Shown: piece by piece, positions 1 through 9,415 of the stretch | Layout of the letters: each line of letters starts with the position of its first letter | Numbering within the stretch: position 1 is the stretch's first letter | Assembly: GCA_003963365.1 (NCBI GenBank) | Contig: RXJG01000003.1 | Coordinates: 127,543-191,542, forward strand | Direction of reading: 5' to 3' | DNA from: Sphingobacteriales bacterium | GTDB lineage: Bacteria > Bacteroidota > Bacteroidia > Chitinophagales > Chitinophagaceae | Length of the DNA: 64,000 nucleotides | The notes under the pieces: model-generated | The model's database searches: none | Told to the model about the DNA's origin: nothing | Seen by the model: only the letters and a program-made list of their open reading frames with translations | Program-made: the position numbers and the translations under genes

Positions 1-255
1 CTTATTTGAAACCATATTTCCGGTAAAATATAAATCCAGTAAACCATCTCCATTAAAATCTCCCGTACCCACTCCACCACCATTATAAATATTGGGGAAG
101 TCAAGAACATTGATAGAATCGTTTTCAAATATTTGGTTATCGAAAGTGACTTGTGTTTGTTCCGGCGTGAGCTGGCGAAACAAATTTTTATGTTTTGAAC
201 AGGAAATAAATAAAAGCAAAAAACAGCAGTAAAAAAACCGGTTACAATCTCTCAC
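1..255 (-). CDS. FG-GAP/VCBS repeat lipoprotein, N-terminal part only
   Basis: About 85 residues are visible before the gene leaves the left edge. From a GTG at 253-255 the reading gives a hydrophobic lipoprotein signal ending in the lipobox-like LLFISCS, a short linker, and then GGGVGTGDFNGDGLLDLYF, which is the typical first FG-GAP/VCBS motif (calcium-binding beta-propeller blade). In Bacteroidota such proteins, often ending in an ASPIC/UnbV domain, commonly sit next to SusC/SusD pairs, and this one follows SusD on the same strand. A terminator-like hairpin separates them, so it may be transcribed apart. No ATG lies in frame nearby; GTG is the best start, with an upstream ATT as a less likely alternative. 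It is probably an outer-membrane-anchored surface protein of unknown ligand. Confidence 0.72.
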   Translation of the reverse strand, partial: MRDCNRFFYCCFLLLFISCSKHKNLFRQLTPEQTQVTFDNQIFENDSINVLDFPNIYNGGGVGTGDFNGDGLLDLYFTGNMVSNK

Positions 256-288
256 AATTCTAGTGTTTTTAGATAGTTTAAAAATAAA

Positions 289-318
289 GAAAAGAGGCGG
301 TAAAACCTGCCTCTTTTC
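289..318 (-). terminator. Rho-independent terminator after susD
   Basis: A 9-bp perfect stem (AAAAGAGGC / GCCTCTTTT, 290-298 with 309-317) encloses a 10-nt loop. On the minus strand it is followed by CTTTATTTTT. It lies just past the susD stop codon and so should end the SusC/SusD transcript. Confidence 0.7.
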
Positions 319-338
319 ACTATGAAGAAATATAATTG

Positions 339-2087
339 TTAATACCCGGGGTTTTGAACCATTTTTTTGTTGCTCTTATCAATTTCAGTTTGAGGAATCG
401 GGAAGTACTCATTTTTATTGGCAGTAAAGGTAGCGGTGGCCAGGTAACTAATGGGAATGGTAACTTTTTCCTTACTCAGATACCTGTTGATTTCAGTGGC
501 CGCAATACCCCATCTTACCAAATCAAAGAAACGATGACCTTCCATACCAAGTTCAAGCAGTCTTTCATAACGAACAGCTTTACGGGCAGTGGCCTGATCA
601 GGGAAAGTTGAGTAGTTTCCTATTTTATAATTGGCAGCTGGTATGTTAGTAAAACCGCCCTGGGGATTTGCATTATTAATATAAGTATGAACAAACCCAG
701 CGGGGTTGGCAGCTCTTGTTCTTACCTGGTTAACCAATGACGTTGCTCTAGATAAACTACCAACTTCCGTTTCGCACTCTGCCGCCCATAAAAGCACATC
801 GGCATAGCGGATTAAGTTGGTGTTCATAGCAGTAGATCCACTCGACCAAAATGATGCATCAGTATATTTACTCTCTAATGCGTTAGGGTAAACATTCTTA
901 ATAGGAGAATAGGGACCGCCGTCTGTTTGGGCCCTTACCCAGTCATTACCCGGGTTAACACCCCAGTCAAGGTAGGGAATACCACGGCGTCCAACTGTCC
1001 AGTCCAATCTTGGGTCTAATGTTCCGGCATAAGGTGTAAAAGGTTGTGAGGACAATTTACCCATATCGTTGGTAACATTAGTAGCGTCAAAATTATCCAA
1101 ATCAGGTAATCCTGTAACAGCATTAGTTTTAAAATGATCAACGAACCATTGAGTAGGTTGATTGAATCCACAACAAGTACCAGGAGAACCTCCATAAGGG
1201 AAATTCAATACATCACCCCAGTTTCCATTATTTCCACCAGAACCATCATTTACAGATGACTGTGCGGCTAATATAGATTCAGAGCTGTTTTTTGTTAAGA
1301 TGTTAAAATTATCATGGTAGTTCGCAACAAGCTGGTAATTATCGCTATTGATAATATCGTTCAGCAGTGGCAGGGCAGATGAATATTTTCCCTCGAACAT
1401 ATATGCTTTAGCCAAAATAGCTTCTGCAGCATATTTATTAATTCTTCCGGGATCCCCAAAATGCGTGGGAAGATTAGCTATTGCAAAAGTAAGGTCTTGT
1501 TCTATTTTGGGCCAGGCGTCATCTGTATTTGCCAAAAAGTAATTATTAGCTCCGTAGGTAATTGTTTCATCCACAAAAGGAATTTTGTTCCATACCTTCT
1601 TAGCATCCATATGGTACCATGCCCTTAATGCCCTGGCTTGACCTAATATCTGTGACAGTTCTGTTGCCGATATGTCATTTGCCAATGCTGCTGTTCTGAT
1701 CACATCATTACAACGGGATATAGCATCATAAACAACAGCCCATTTTGCCTGAAAATAACCATTGGTTGCCTGAGGAGTAAAATTCTCAATAGGCACTGCG
1801 TCAGGTTGGTCACCGGCACTGGAACCTTTGTGTGATTCAGTACCAGCCACACTTCCATAAACCCAGTTACTTCCTGCTGAAGCCCAATATCCACCTGCGT
1901 TACTTCCAAAGCCGTCAAGTAGAGCATAAGCACCTATAAGCAGCCCCCGAACCCCATTCTTGTTAGCCAGGGCTGATGGGTCAGTTGCTCCAATGGGAGC
2001 TTTATCCAGAAATTTTTTGCCGCATGCGTACGCTATAATTGATACCGTACCAACGAGAACAAAAATTTTAAAGAATTTCATAATCAA
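339..2087 (-). CDS. SusD/RagB family nutrient-binding outer membrane lipoprotein
   Basis: A 582-residue surface lipoprotein that acts as the lid and glycan- or peptide-capturing partner of the SusC transporter encoded just upstream. It has a lipoprotein signal ending at Cys22 (IIAYACGK), a long helical TPR-like SusD body, and the C-terminal family signature LELGMEGHRFFDLVRWG near residue 530. Length is normal for the family. The gene starts 29 bp after susC ends, so the two are surely one operon. A second in-frame ATG six bases downstream (2081) is an equally good start. The substrate cannot be read from the sequence: no glycosidase, sulfatase or regulator is attached to this pair inside the window. 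Confidence 0.93.
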   Translation of the reverse strand: MIMKFFKIFVLVGTVSIIAYACGKKFLDKAPIGATDPSALANKNGVRGLLIGAYALLDGFGSNAGGYWASAGSNWVYGSVAGTESHKGSSAGDQPDAVPIENFTPQATNGYFQAKWAVVYDAISRCNDVIRTAALANDISATELSQILGQARALRAWYHMDAKKVWNKIPFVDETITYGANNYFLANTDDAWPKIEQDLTFAIANLPTHFGDPGRINKYAAEAILAKAYMFEGKYSSALPLLNDIINSDNYQLVANYHDNFNILTKNSSESILAAQSSVNDGSGGNNGNWGDVLNFPYGGSPGTCCGFNQPTQWFVDHFKTNAVTGLPDLDNFDATNVTNDMGKLSSQPFTPYAGTLDPRLDWTVGRRGIPYLDWGVNPGNDWVRAQTDGGPYSPIKNVYPNALESKYTDASFWSSGSTAMNTNLIRYADVLLWAAECETEVGSLSRATSLVNQVRTRAANPAGFVHTYINNANPQGGFTNIPAANYKIGNYSTFPDQATARKAVRYERLLELGMEGHRFFDLVRWGIAATEINRYLSKEKVTIPISYLATATFTANKNEYFPIPQTEIDKSNKKMVQNPGY

Positions 2088-2116
2088 TATATTTATTTAT
2101 TAACTAATAGATACGT

Positions 2117-5100
2117 TTAGAATGATACACTTATACCAACAAGGTATTGTTTTTGATTTGCCGGATAGTTTCCATAATCAATTCCTGTAGCAGCGGTTGT
2201 ACCCTGTACTTCGGGATCAAGTCCTGAATACTTTGTTATAGTAAACAGGTTGGTAGCTTGTATGTAAATTCTTGCTTTATCCAGACCTGCTTTTTTAATT
2301 AATGATGCCGGTAAAGTATAACCCAGAATTAAGCTTTTATTACGGAAATAACTACCCTTTTCAACGTAATAAGAATTTACTTGTCCATCAGAACTGAAGT
2401 TTGAAGAAAATTCCTGGATGGGCACAGTATTACCTTTACGTGTTGGCGTCCATGATTCGTTTAATGCTCTTGTACTCTTATTTCCTTCAAATCCCTGGTA
2501 AAAGTCAATCCAGTATTTCGTGTAATTATAAATATCATTTCCAAATGTTCCGTAGAAGAAAGTAGTAAAATCAAACTGCTTATAAGTAATGGAAATATTT
2601 AAACCCAGTGAAGCCTTTGGATTGGGGTTTCCAATAAATGTTCTGTCATCGGTAGTTATTTGTTTATCCCCGTTTACATCCAAATATTTGAAACGACCTG
2701 GCTTAGCATCTGGTTGGTTAGAAGCAGCGGCAGAAGCAGCATCCTGGAATAGGCCAACCACTTTATAACCATAAAATGCTGAGATAGGATGACCAACCTG
2801 GTTTCTTACTGCATTTCCATTACGCAATCCTCCTGCATCAAAATATGGAAGACCTGGTATATCAGTAATTTTATTTTTATAAGTTGTTAAAGCTGCATTT
2901 ACATCTATTTTCCAGTCTCTATTGATATTTTGGCTTGTTCCTAATATAAGATCGAATCCGTGATTATCCACCTGACCAGTATTAACGTTAGGCGCTGTAG
3001 CTCCTCCCAACACTGCTGGCAAAGAAATTGGGAATAATAATTTTGATGATTTCTTTTGCCAGTAATCGGCAGATATGGTGTATTTACCTTTTAGAAGAAT
3101 CGCATCAAAACCAAAATTCATCTTCTTATCTTCCTGCCAGCCAGTTGCAGGGTTTCCAATACGTTGTGCATAAAATCCCTGAACTGTACTGGTACTTGAC
3201 CCTGTTATGTCATAATATGATAAACCGGGTGAAGAACCGAAAAGTGTATATTGGTTTAGCGGATCTGTATTGCCATTAAAACCCATTATACCGTAACTGC
3301 CACGAATTTTTAAATCAGTTAACCATGTAGTGAGGCTCTTTGCAAAAGATTCTTCGGTAACTCTCCATGCAGCACTAACTGAGTAGAAATTACCATAGCG
3401 GCTGTTGGGACCAAATACTGAAGAACCATCACGACGGAACACTCCATTAACAAAATACTTGTCTTTATAACCATATTCTAAACGTCCAAGAACAGAAGAT
3501 AAAGCTGAAGTATATGCGTAGCTGTAGTTAGATTGACCTGTAGGTGAACCATTATCCAAAATTCTGTAATTAGGATCATCGCTAAAATAATTATAGCGGG
3601 TACCACCCACACCTCTGCCGTAGTTCTCTATTGCTTCAGTACCAACCAAGGCTTTTACAGTATGATCGTTTAAGAATGTTTTAGAAAAGGTCAATAAATT
3701 ATTCCATGTCCAGTTGCGGTTATATCCACCATTTTCACTAAAACTATTGGAACTATTATTCTCTGCATTTTCATAACTGTGATAACCATAGTTATAATAG
3801 TAGAAATTATCCAGTGTTCCGCCAAACGTTGTACGGAAATTGAAATATTTTAAGAAATCAACCTGGGCATATACATTTCCGAGCACTGCCAAACTAAGTC
3901 CTTTATTATTAAGTGCTCTCTTTGCATTTGCAACGGGATTTTGGGCATTTCCAAGACCAGCAGCTCTTGTACCGGCGTATCCGCCAAAAGCATCGTATAC
4001 AGGTATAATAGGTTGTTCACGATATGTCATTCCTATATTGGTTTCACCCAAAATACCAGTACGGGGATTATCCCTGTAAATTGCTTCTATATTTTCACCA
4101 ATGTGTATGTTATTTTTTATAACAAAATCTGAGTTAAACCTTAAAGTATATCTCTTTAAATATGTTCCAAGGAATGTTCCTTTTTGATCAAGGTATCCAA
4201 AAGAAAAAAGATAATGATTTTTATCTCCGCCCCCTGCAACACTTAATGTATGACTTGTTTGAAGGGCTGGTTTAAATAATTCGTGAAACCAGTCGGTACC
4301 CTGCTGATTTGCTTTTACTATCTGATAAATTGAGCCAGCACCCCAATCCACATTATACAATGCTGATTTACCAGCCGTGTCACCAGGATTGGTTAATCCA
4401 TATTGGTTTCCCACTACTAACCAATAAGGAATGGTTGCATTAGGACCCGGACCATACTGGGGATTATTATGTGCTGCTCCGGTAGTATTGGCAACAGCCA
4501 AATCATATAATGCAGCTCTTCCTTTGGTATCTAACAAACCCCAACCGTTACTCAAAGGTTGTTGTGTTCCAACATAGCTATCGTATGTTACAATTGTTCT
4601 GCCTGCTTTGCCTCTCTTGGTATTTATTATGATAACACCATTTGCAGCCCTAACGCCATAAATACTGGCTGTGCCTGCGTCTTTCAATACTTGAATTGAT
4701 TCTACATCGTTGGGGTTAATATTATTAATATCCCCCTGTACTCCATCAATAATATATAGAGGTGTTACATTTCCAAAATTGCCTACACCTGCTAAAGATA
4801 TCTGAGCACCCTGACCTGGTTGCCCGGAGTTGGTAATATTTAAGCCTGCTACACGTCCTTGTAATTGTTCACCAACTTGCCCGGCTGGTATTGAAGTAAG
4901 ATCCTTTGCCTTAACTAAACCAACAGAACCAGTAATCTCTTTAACCTTTTGAGTAGTATAACCTGTAACCACTACTTCATTTAAATCAGTTCTTTGTTCT
5001 TTCATGGAAACCTGGATATCATCCTTACCAGAAACATTCACTTCCTGTGTTTCAAAACCAACAAATGAAATAATTAGTGTGTTTTGATTTTTGGTTAGCT

Positions 5101-5296
5101 GAATGGTAAATGTTCCCTCAGTAGAAGTAGATGTGGCAGTGCGGCTTCCTCTAACAGATACCGTGGCACCAAATACTGGCTTACCATCTGGCCCTGAAAC
5201 TTTACCGGAAACTTTACGCTGCGCAAAAATTGGGGAAAATAATAACAGCAAAATAAAGGCTATACCTAGCCTTACAGCAGTCAATTTTGCAAGCAT
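2117..5296 (-). CDS. SusC/RagA family TonB-linked outer membrane transporter
   Basis: A 1059-residue TonB-dependent porin that imports oligomers across the outer membrane, working with the SusD protein encoded next. Order of parts: signal peptide ending near SPIFAQ, a carboxypeptidase-regulatory-like Ig fold (KVSGPDGKPVFGATVSV, about residues 28-105), a TonB-box-like stretch LNEVVVTGY, the plug domain with the SusC signature DAGTASIYGVRAANGVIII near residue 205, and a long beta-barrel ending in an aromatic terminal strand (YLVGISVSF). The length fits a canonical SusC without an added anti-sigma-interacting (STN) domain, which argues against control by an ECF/anti-sigma pair. The 22-bp palindrome upstream is a candidate control site. 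Confidence 0.95.
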   Translation of the reverse strand: MLAKLTAVRLGIAFILLLLFSPIFAQRKVSGKVSGPDGKPVFGATVSVRGSRTATSTSTEGTFTIQLTKNQNTLIISFVGFETQEVNVSGKDDIQVSMKEQRTDLNEVVVTGYTTQKVKEITGSVGLVKAKDLTSIPAGQVGEQLQGRVAGLNITNSGQPGQGAQISLAGVGNFGNVTPLYIIDGVQGDINNINPNDVESIQVLKDAGTASIYGVRAANGVIIINTKRGKAGRTIVTYDSYVGTQQPLSNGWGLLDTKGRAALYDLAVANTTGAAHNNPQYGPGPNATIPYWLVVGNQYGLTNPGDTAGKSALYNVDWGAGSIYQIVKANQQGTDWFHELFKPALQTSHTLSVAGGGDKNHYLFSFGYLDQKGTFLGTYLKRYTLRFNSDFVIKNNIHIGENIEAIYRDNPRTGILGETNIGMTYREQPIIPVYDAFGGYAGTRAAGLGNAQNPVANAKRALNNKGLSLAVLGNVYAQVDFLKYFNFRTTFGGTLDNFYYYNYGYHSYENAENNSSNSFSENGGYNRNWTWNNLLTFSKTFLNDHTVKALVGTEAIENYGRGVGGTRYNYFSDDPNYRILDNGSPTGQSNYSYAYTSALSSVLGRLEYGYKDKYFVNGVFRRDGSSVFGPNSRYGNFYSVSAAWRVTEESFAKSLTTWLTDLKIRGSYGIMGFNGNTDPLNQYTLFGSSPGLSYYDITGSSTSTVQGFYAQRIGNPATGWQEDKKMNFGFDAILLKGKYTISADYWQKKSSKLLFPISLPAVLGGATAPNVNTGQVDNHGFDLILGTSQNINRDWKIDVNAALTTYKNKITDIPGLPYFDAGGLRNGNAVRNQVGHPISAFYGYKVVGLFQDAASAAASNQPDAKPGRFKYLDVNGDKQITTDDRTFIGNPNPKASLGLNISITYKQFDFTTFFYGTFGNDIYNYTKYWIDFYQGFEGNKSTRALNESWTPTRKGNTVPIQEFSSNFSSDGQVNSYYVEKGSYFRNKSLILGYTLPASLIKKAGLDKARIYIQATNLFTITKYSGLDPEVQGTTAATGIDYGNYPANQKQYLVGISVSF

Positions 5297-5336
5297 TTTG
5301 AGTTGTTTTGGGGTTTATAAAATATTATGCGCCTGA

Positions 5337-5358
5337 CCTATGCAAACGTTAGCATAGG
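5337..5358. promoter_or_regulatory. Long palindrome upstream of susC, candidate operator
   Basis: Two 7-bp arms, CCTATGC (5337-5343) and GCATAGG (5352-5358), flank a central AACGTT, which is itself palindromic; only one symmetric base pair fails. It lies about 40 bp upstream of the susC start. On the minus strand it contains AACGTTTG, one base away from the Bacteroidota -7 box TAnnTTTG, so a bound regulator could cover the promoter. The central CG and symmetric arms resemble LacI-family operators, but that is inference. The rest of 5297-5639 is AT-rich with no gene seen apart from the hairpin next to the tRNA. Confidence 0.5.
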
Positions 5359-5602
5359 GTACTAACAAAATTGATTTTATTTATAAAACGGGAGTAATAG
5401 TTTTTTTGCAGAAGCATGTGTTTTTTTAACATCACACTAACAAGTGGCAGTTATTTAAAACAGTGGTTTTCATGTAAATCCGTGATAAAAAACTTTAGTA
5501 AAAACTTCCTTTAAAATATGCTAACCAGTGTGTATAAAATTCGATACTTATGAATCAAAAGAGAGGCTGTTTGAACATTAATTTGGAAACTTTTTAAAAT
5601 GC

Positions 5603-5637
5603 ATAAAAAAGCGGCATACTAATCAAAGTATGCCGCT
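5603..5637 (-). terminator. Terminator after tRNA-Pro
   Basis: A perfect 10-bp stem (GCGGCATACT at 5611-5620, AGTATGCCGC at 5627-5636) with a 6-nt loop. On the minus strand it is followed directly by TTTTTTATGC. It begins four bases after the tRNA 3' end. Confidence 0.85.
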
Positions 5638-5639
5638 AG

Positions 5640-5713
5640 TCGGGAGGACAGGATTCGAACCTGCGACCCCCTGGTCCCAAACCAGGTATTCTACCGGGCT
5701 GAACTACCTCCCG
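5640..5713 (-). tRNA. tRNA-Pro, anticodon TGG
   Basis: A 74-nt cloverleaf on the minus strand. The 7-bp acceptor stem is CGGGAGG/CCTCCCG with discriminator A. The anticodon loop TTTGGGA gives TGG (complement at 5677-5679), and the T-arm carries the standard GGTTCGAATCC. The CCA end is not encoded. A strong terminator follows, so it is probably a single-gene transcription unit. Confidence 0.96.
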
Positions 5714-5784
5714 TCCTTTTTTAAGGGACGGCAAAGATAGGGGCTACAAGTTGAATATCCGAATACTATATTAAAAAAATCAGG

Positions 5785-6996
5785 TTATTTATTGATGGCA
5801 ACCAATTGCGTATAGGTTTTAAAACCAATATCCTTATACTTTTTATTTAATCCGTCTGCCAGCTTTATAAAGAATTCAATCCGCACATTCGCATTATTTT
5901 CTAATGGGATCTGTTCGTATGGTATAAACAATTCCAGGTTCTTTTTTGCGCCGGGTTTATTATAGGTAATATTTGAGTTGGGTAAAACTAATATGTCCTT
6001 ATAAGTAGCTACCCAACCACCCCAGTTATATTGGTCTGTTGTTGCTTCTACATAATGGTCATCGTCTCTCACCACTCTTGCTACTAAATATAATAAACCA
6101 AGTTTAGAATTTGATTTTAATGTAAAGGAAGGCGTAATTACCAAACCGCCTCTTGCTTTATTGGGTTCTACTTTAACATTCGTTAAACTGGAAACATTAA
6201 CTGTGGGAACTTCGTTAAATCGTTTTCCGGTTTTAGGATACATAGCTGCAGCTAAAGAAATATCACCTGCTGATAAATTATAGTTTGCAGGAATTTCTAC
6301 CTTGTCTAACGTAAAATCTTTCGCCACCCAGTACTGCATAATAGATTTTGAATCATATGCTGTACCGTTAGAATAAAATTCGTCTGATACTTTTAATACC
6401 TGCGCATTGATCATGTCTCTGTCCCAGTTGGTATATTTAAGATAGTATCCATATACCGCCGCAGTATCCCACTTAATACCACCGGGATAGCTTTGCTCAT
6501 GCATGAAACCGAGTGTGTGACCAAACTCATGAATTACAGTTGCTCTCCAGTAAGGAAAATCATCTTTAGTACGGAATCCTATTGTATCAAGATTCATCGT
6601 CTGCATGGTTTGATCTTCATAGTTACATTGTGTGCCCAGTAAAGACCATGCACCATCATTATCTGTAAGTTTTATACGCACATTTGTTTTAGGTGTATTA
6701 TCGGGCACAAACTTAATTTTTATGTTAGCATATTTTTCCCATTCTTTGGCATAAGTCATTACCTCATTTCTTATTTGGCTACTTCCTCCGGGAAGGAATT
6801 TAACTGTAAGTAGGGCTCCCACCGGCCATAAGTAATAATTGTCTATCATACCACGACCAGCTGTAGTATCAACTTTTGTGTGGCGGTCTTCAAAATATTT
6901 TCCAAGTTTAGTGGCACAAAGGCCTTTGATCTTTTGCGCATTAGCTGCTGAAAAAATTAAGGTAAAACTTAAGAGGGTCAAGAGTATCCTTTTCAT
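5785..6996 (-). CDS. Secreted astacin-like zinc metalloprotease
   Basis: 403 residues with a clear signal peptide (MKRILLTLLSFTLIFSAANA). The zinc site is HEFGHTLGFMHE at residues 156-167, the full HExxHxxGxxHE motif of astacin-like (M12A) metzincins, in which three histidines bind zinc and Glu157 is the catalytic base. A Met-turn (SIMQYW) follows about 65 residues later, as required in metzincins. The region after about residue 260 is a beta-rich extension with no recognised domain and no T9SS sorting motif, so the protein is expected in the periplasm or outside. No propeptide cysteine switch was seen. The next gene on the strand is another predicted secreted protease. Confidence 0.88.
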   Translation of the reverse strand: MKRILLTLLSFTLIFSAANAQKIKGLCATKLGKYFEDRHTKVDTTAGRGMIDNYYLWPVGALLTVKFLPGGSSQIRNEVMTYAKEWEKYANIKIKFVPDNTPKTNVRIKLTDNDGAWSLLGTQCNYEDQTMQTMNLDTIGFRTKDDFPYWRATVIHEFGHTLGFMHEQSYPGGIKWDTAAVYGYYLKYTNWDRDMINAQVLKVSDEFYSNGTAYDSKSIMQYWVAKDFTLDKVEIPANYNLSAGDISLAAAMYPKTGKRFNEVPTVNVSSLTNVKVEPNKARGGLVITPSFTLKSNSKLGLLYLVARVVRDDDHYVEATTDQYNWGGWVATYKDILVLPNSNITYNKPGAKKNLELFIPYEQIPLENNANVRIEFFIKLADGLNKKYKDIGFKTYTQLVAINK

Positions 6997-7077
6997 AATT
7001 GATGTTTTATGCTTGTTTTAGTTTCGCACTAAGTTAATTTAACTGTTTTACTTGTCTATACCCACGTGAGGGTATTT

Positions 7078-9087
7078 TTATGGATTTTGCTTTTTTACCG
7101 TAAATCCTACTGTCAGCATTCCGGCCTCATCCAGTTTTACATTACTAACCACTGATCGGGTGGCTGCTGCATCTTCACTGTCTTTAAATGTATCATTGAT
7201 CATATCCTCCAGCGACATAGTGACTCCTCTATGTGCAGCCCTGGTTTTCCTGTCAAAGAGTTGTCTTAAGTCGATTGGCGAACGGGTAATAAACACTTTA
7301 TATACTTCTTTTCCTGAAGGGGTATTTGCATCTACTCCTACAGTAAAAGTTTTGGTTTCCTTTGGGGCCAAATGATAATCCTGGGGTGTTCTTGCCGGTG
7401 TGGGAATTAACACCTGCATTTCATTATTGGGCATTATATCAATTATGGAAAAAAACAGGTCTTCCTTACTATTGTTAGTAACATTCATCGTAAATATATC
7501 CCCGGGTTTAAACACCATTTCACCATTGGTATTAACCGCTGAATTATTATTCTTCGGAATGATTTGGGCAATTAAATTTTTACTCAAATCACCACCATCA
7601 GGCAATGAACGCAGATATTTTATTCTCGTTGAATTTTTGATGCTGGCAATCAGTTCTTCTTTATCAGTTGCAGAAAGTGTATCACTGGCAGAAAGTTCTT
7701 TTACCCAGCGGGTGCTGTCACCCCGGTCAAACAATTCCATTCGTACCCTGGCATTTTGCTCATTTATATTCAGCATCAGGTCTGCATTATTTTTTAATGA
7801 AATAAACTGGTACGGCTGAAACAATGCTGTTACCTGCGATTTAAGCCGGCTATTATTGATGCCTGGCTCATTAACAGCAATAGCTGTTGAAAATTCCCCA
7901 AAACTTACCTGATCAATTACTGCACGGTAAGCTGTTTCTTTTTTTAATAACTTTTTTGTAACACCGGCGCTTTCAAAAGAGCCTACCGTTACAATAGTTC
8001 CCTCCGCTACCGGTTCTTTTGAACCAGCTACAAATATTTTACAGGTACTTCCTTTTGAAATATTATCAAAGGCTCCTTTATTAATCACAAACACAGAATC
8101 TTCTTTTGCCTGCTTATCTGTTTTGGCAATGGTTAAAATTATTTCATCGGATGGTTTATTAAACTTTCCTTCAAAAACCTGCTGGGTGAGGTTGCCTTCA
8201 ATCATCGGTATTTGTGTTGGGATGCCAGCCTGTACTCTTGCCTTTATTTTTTCAAATAATAATTCATAATCATCGCCGGGTTTTATATCGGCCATGGCTT
8301 TGGCAAATGCAAAAGAAAGAGAACCAACGTCCACCCCTTTATCATCCCACAACTGAAAATTTTGCTGGTGTGCAGCCGATGCACTGATGACAACCATATT
8401 GGACAAACTATCCTTGCCATCCCCAATAAAAGAATCTTCGTCTGCAAAAGGCAGGTTTGAATCGGGTTGATATTTCCCAAAAGTAAAGGGAACAGGTGTA
8501 CCTCTTGATATGGATGCATCAACGGCCCGGGAGGCAGTACCCGAATGGCAGGCATCAATTAATACCAGCAGTGTGCCGTTGGGTTTTATTTTATTGCGGA
8601 TGGCTCTGAACTTAATAGCCAAATCATCATCCCGTAAATGTTTACTGCCATCATATCCGCTGGGGTTATACATCGCTTCAGCATCTACCGGGATAATGGC
8701 CTCATCGTAGCCGTCAGATTCATCTTTTCCTTCTGCTATCGTTGCCTGGTCCTGTATTTGCTGACCGTGACAGGAAAAATGAATCACCACAATATCATTT
8801 GTTGAAGCCTTTTTGGCAAGGTTATCCATCGCTTTTAAAATAGCAGCCTTGGTTGCCTTATTGTTTTTTAATGTATCAATATCTTTTTCTTTAAAACCTT
8901 TATTAATTAAAGCTCCTTTTATATACTTTATGTCATTAATAGAAGCAATAGCCGGCCAGCCACTATTCTCCGGGTATTGCCCAATAGCTACAATTAAAGC
9001 CAGTTTTTTAGGCGAAATATTTGTTTGCGAAAATGCAGAGACACTTGCTATGAGTAAGTAAAAAATCAATACTCTTTTCATGAGCAA
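7078..9087 (-). CDS. Secreted caspase-fold (C14, metacaspase-like) protein with C-terminal DUF4384-like region
   Basis: 669 residues starting with a signal peptide (ending near SVSAFSQ). The first ~310 residues form a caspase-like p20/p10 unit: the His of VIHFSCHGQQ (H107) and the Cys of LVLIDACHSG (C180) are the catalytic dyad, so the enzyme looks active. Bacterial metacaspases usually cut after Arg or Lys; specificity here is inferred. The C-terminal ~150 residues (GDIFTMNVTNNSKEDLFF onward) resemble DUF4384, a beta-sandwich often joined to caspase-like or secreted proteins. The first codons read MLMKRVL, and the second Met (9081) gives a tidier signal peptide. It lies 82 bp upstream of the astacin-like gene on the same strand, and the two may be co-transcribed. 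Confidence 0.87.
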   Translation of the reverse strand: MLMKRVLIFYLLIASVSAFSQTNISPKKLALIVAIGQYPENSGWPAIASINDIKYIKGALINKGFKEKDIDTLKNNKATKAAILKAMDNLAKKASTNDIVVIHFSCHGQQIQDQATIAEGKDESDGYDEAIIPVDAEAMYNPSGYDGSKHLRDDDLAIKFRAIRNKIKPNGTLLVLIDACHSGTASRAVDASISRGTPVPFTFGKYQPDSNLPFADEDSFIGDGKDSLSNMVVISASAAHQQNFQLWDDKGVDVGSLSFAFAKAMADIKPGDDYELLFEKIKARVQAGIPTQIPMIEGNLTQQVFEGKFNKPSDEIILTIAKTDKQAKEDSVFVINKGAFDNISKGSTCKIFVAGSKEPVAEGTIVTVGSFESAGVTKKLLKKETAYRAVIDQVSFGEFSTAIAVNEPGINNSRLKSQVTALFQPYQFISLKNNADLMLNINEQNARVRMELFDRGDSTRWVKELSASDTLSATDKEELIASIKNSTRIKYLRSLPDGGDLSKNLIAQIIPKNNNSAVNTNGEMVFKPGDIFTMNVTNNSKEDLFFSIIDIMPNNEMQVLIPTPARTPQDYHLAPKETKTFTVGVDANTPSGKEVYKVFITRSPIDLRQLFDRKTRAAHRGVTMSLEDMINDTFKDSEDAAATRSVVSNVKLDEAGMLTVGFTVKKQNP

Positions 9088-9207
9088 AAGAATTTATCAG
9101 AAAGATAAAACAATAAACAGGATGATGAAATACCCTGACAATGGTATTTTAATGGTATTTTAATAAAACAAAAAGTCACCAGTAAAAAACTGATGACTTT
9201 TAAAAAG

Positions 9208-9298
9208 CGGTGAGGGAGGGATTCGAACCCTCGGTACGGGTTTAAGCCCGTACGACGGTTTAGCAAACCGTTGATTTCAGCCACTCATCCACCTCACC
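9208..9298 (-). tRNA. tRNA-Ser, anticodon GCT
   Basis: A 91-nt class II tRNA on the minus strand with acceptor stem GGTGAGG/CCTCACC and discriminator G. The anticodon stem ACGGT/ACCGT encloses loop TTGCTAA (anticodon GCT; complement at 9262-9264). The long variable arm GTACGGG/CCCGTAC is typical of tRNA-Ser. T-arm GGTTCGAATCC is present. No encoded CCA. Confidence 0.96.
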
Positions 9299-9415
9299 GG
9301 CTTAGCTGAATTAAGGGCAGCAAAAATAGTCTACCATCATTAAAGTGCCAAAAAAACAAAACCCAAAATCCAAATAAATGGACCCCGGGTTTTTATATTG
9401 TAGTAAGCAATCGTA

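Noticed and set aside
7058-7075. ATACCC/GGGTAT hairpin after the caspase-like gene
   Set aside because: Only a 6-bp stem and no T-run on the minus strand after it, so not called a terminator.
9078-9284. Short open frame across tRNA-Ser
   Set aside because: It is translated tRNA sequence; the cloverleaf is clear.
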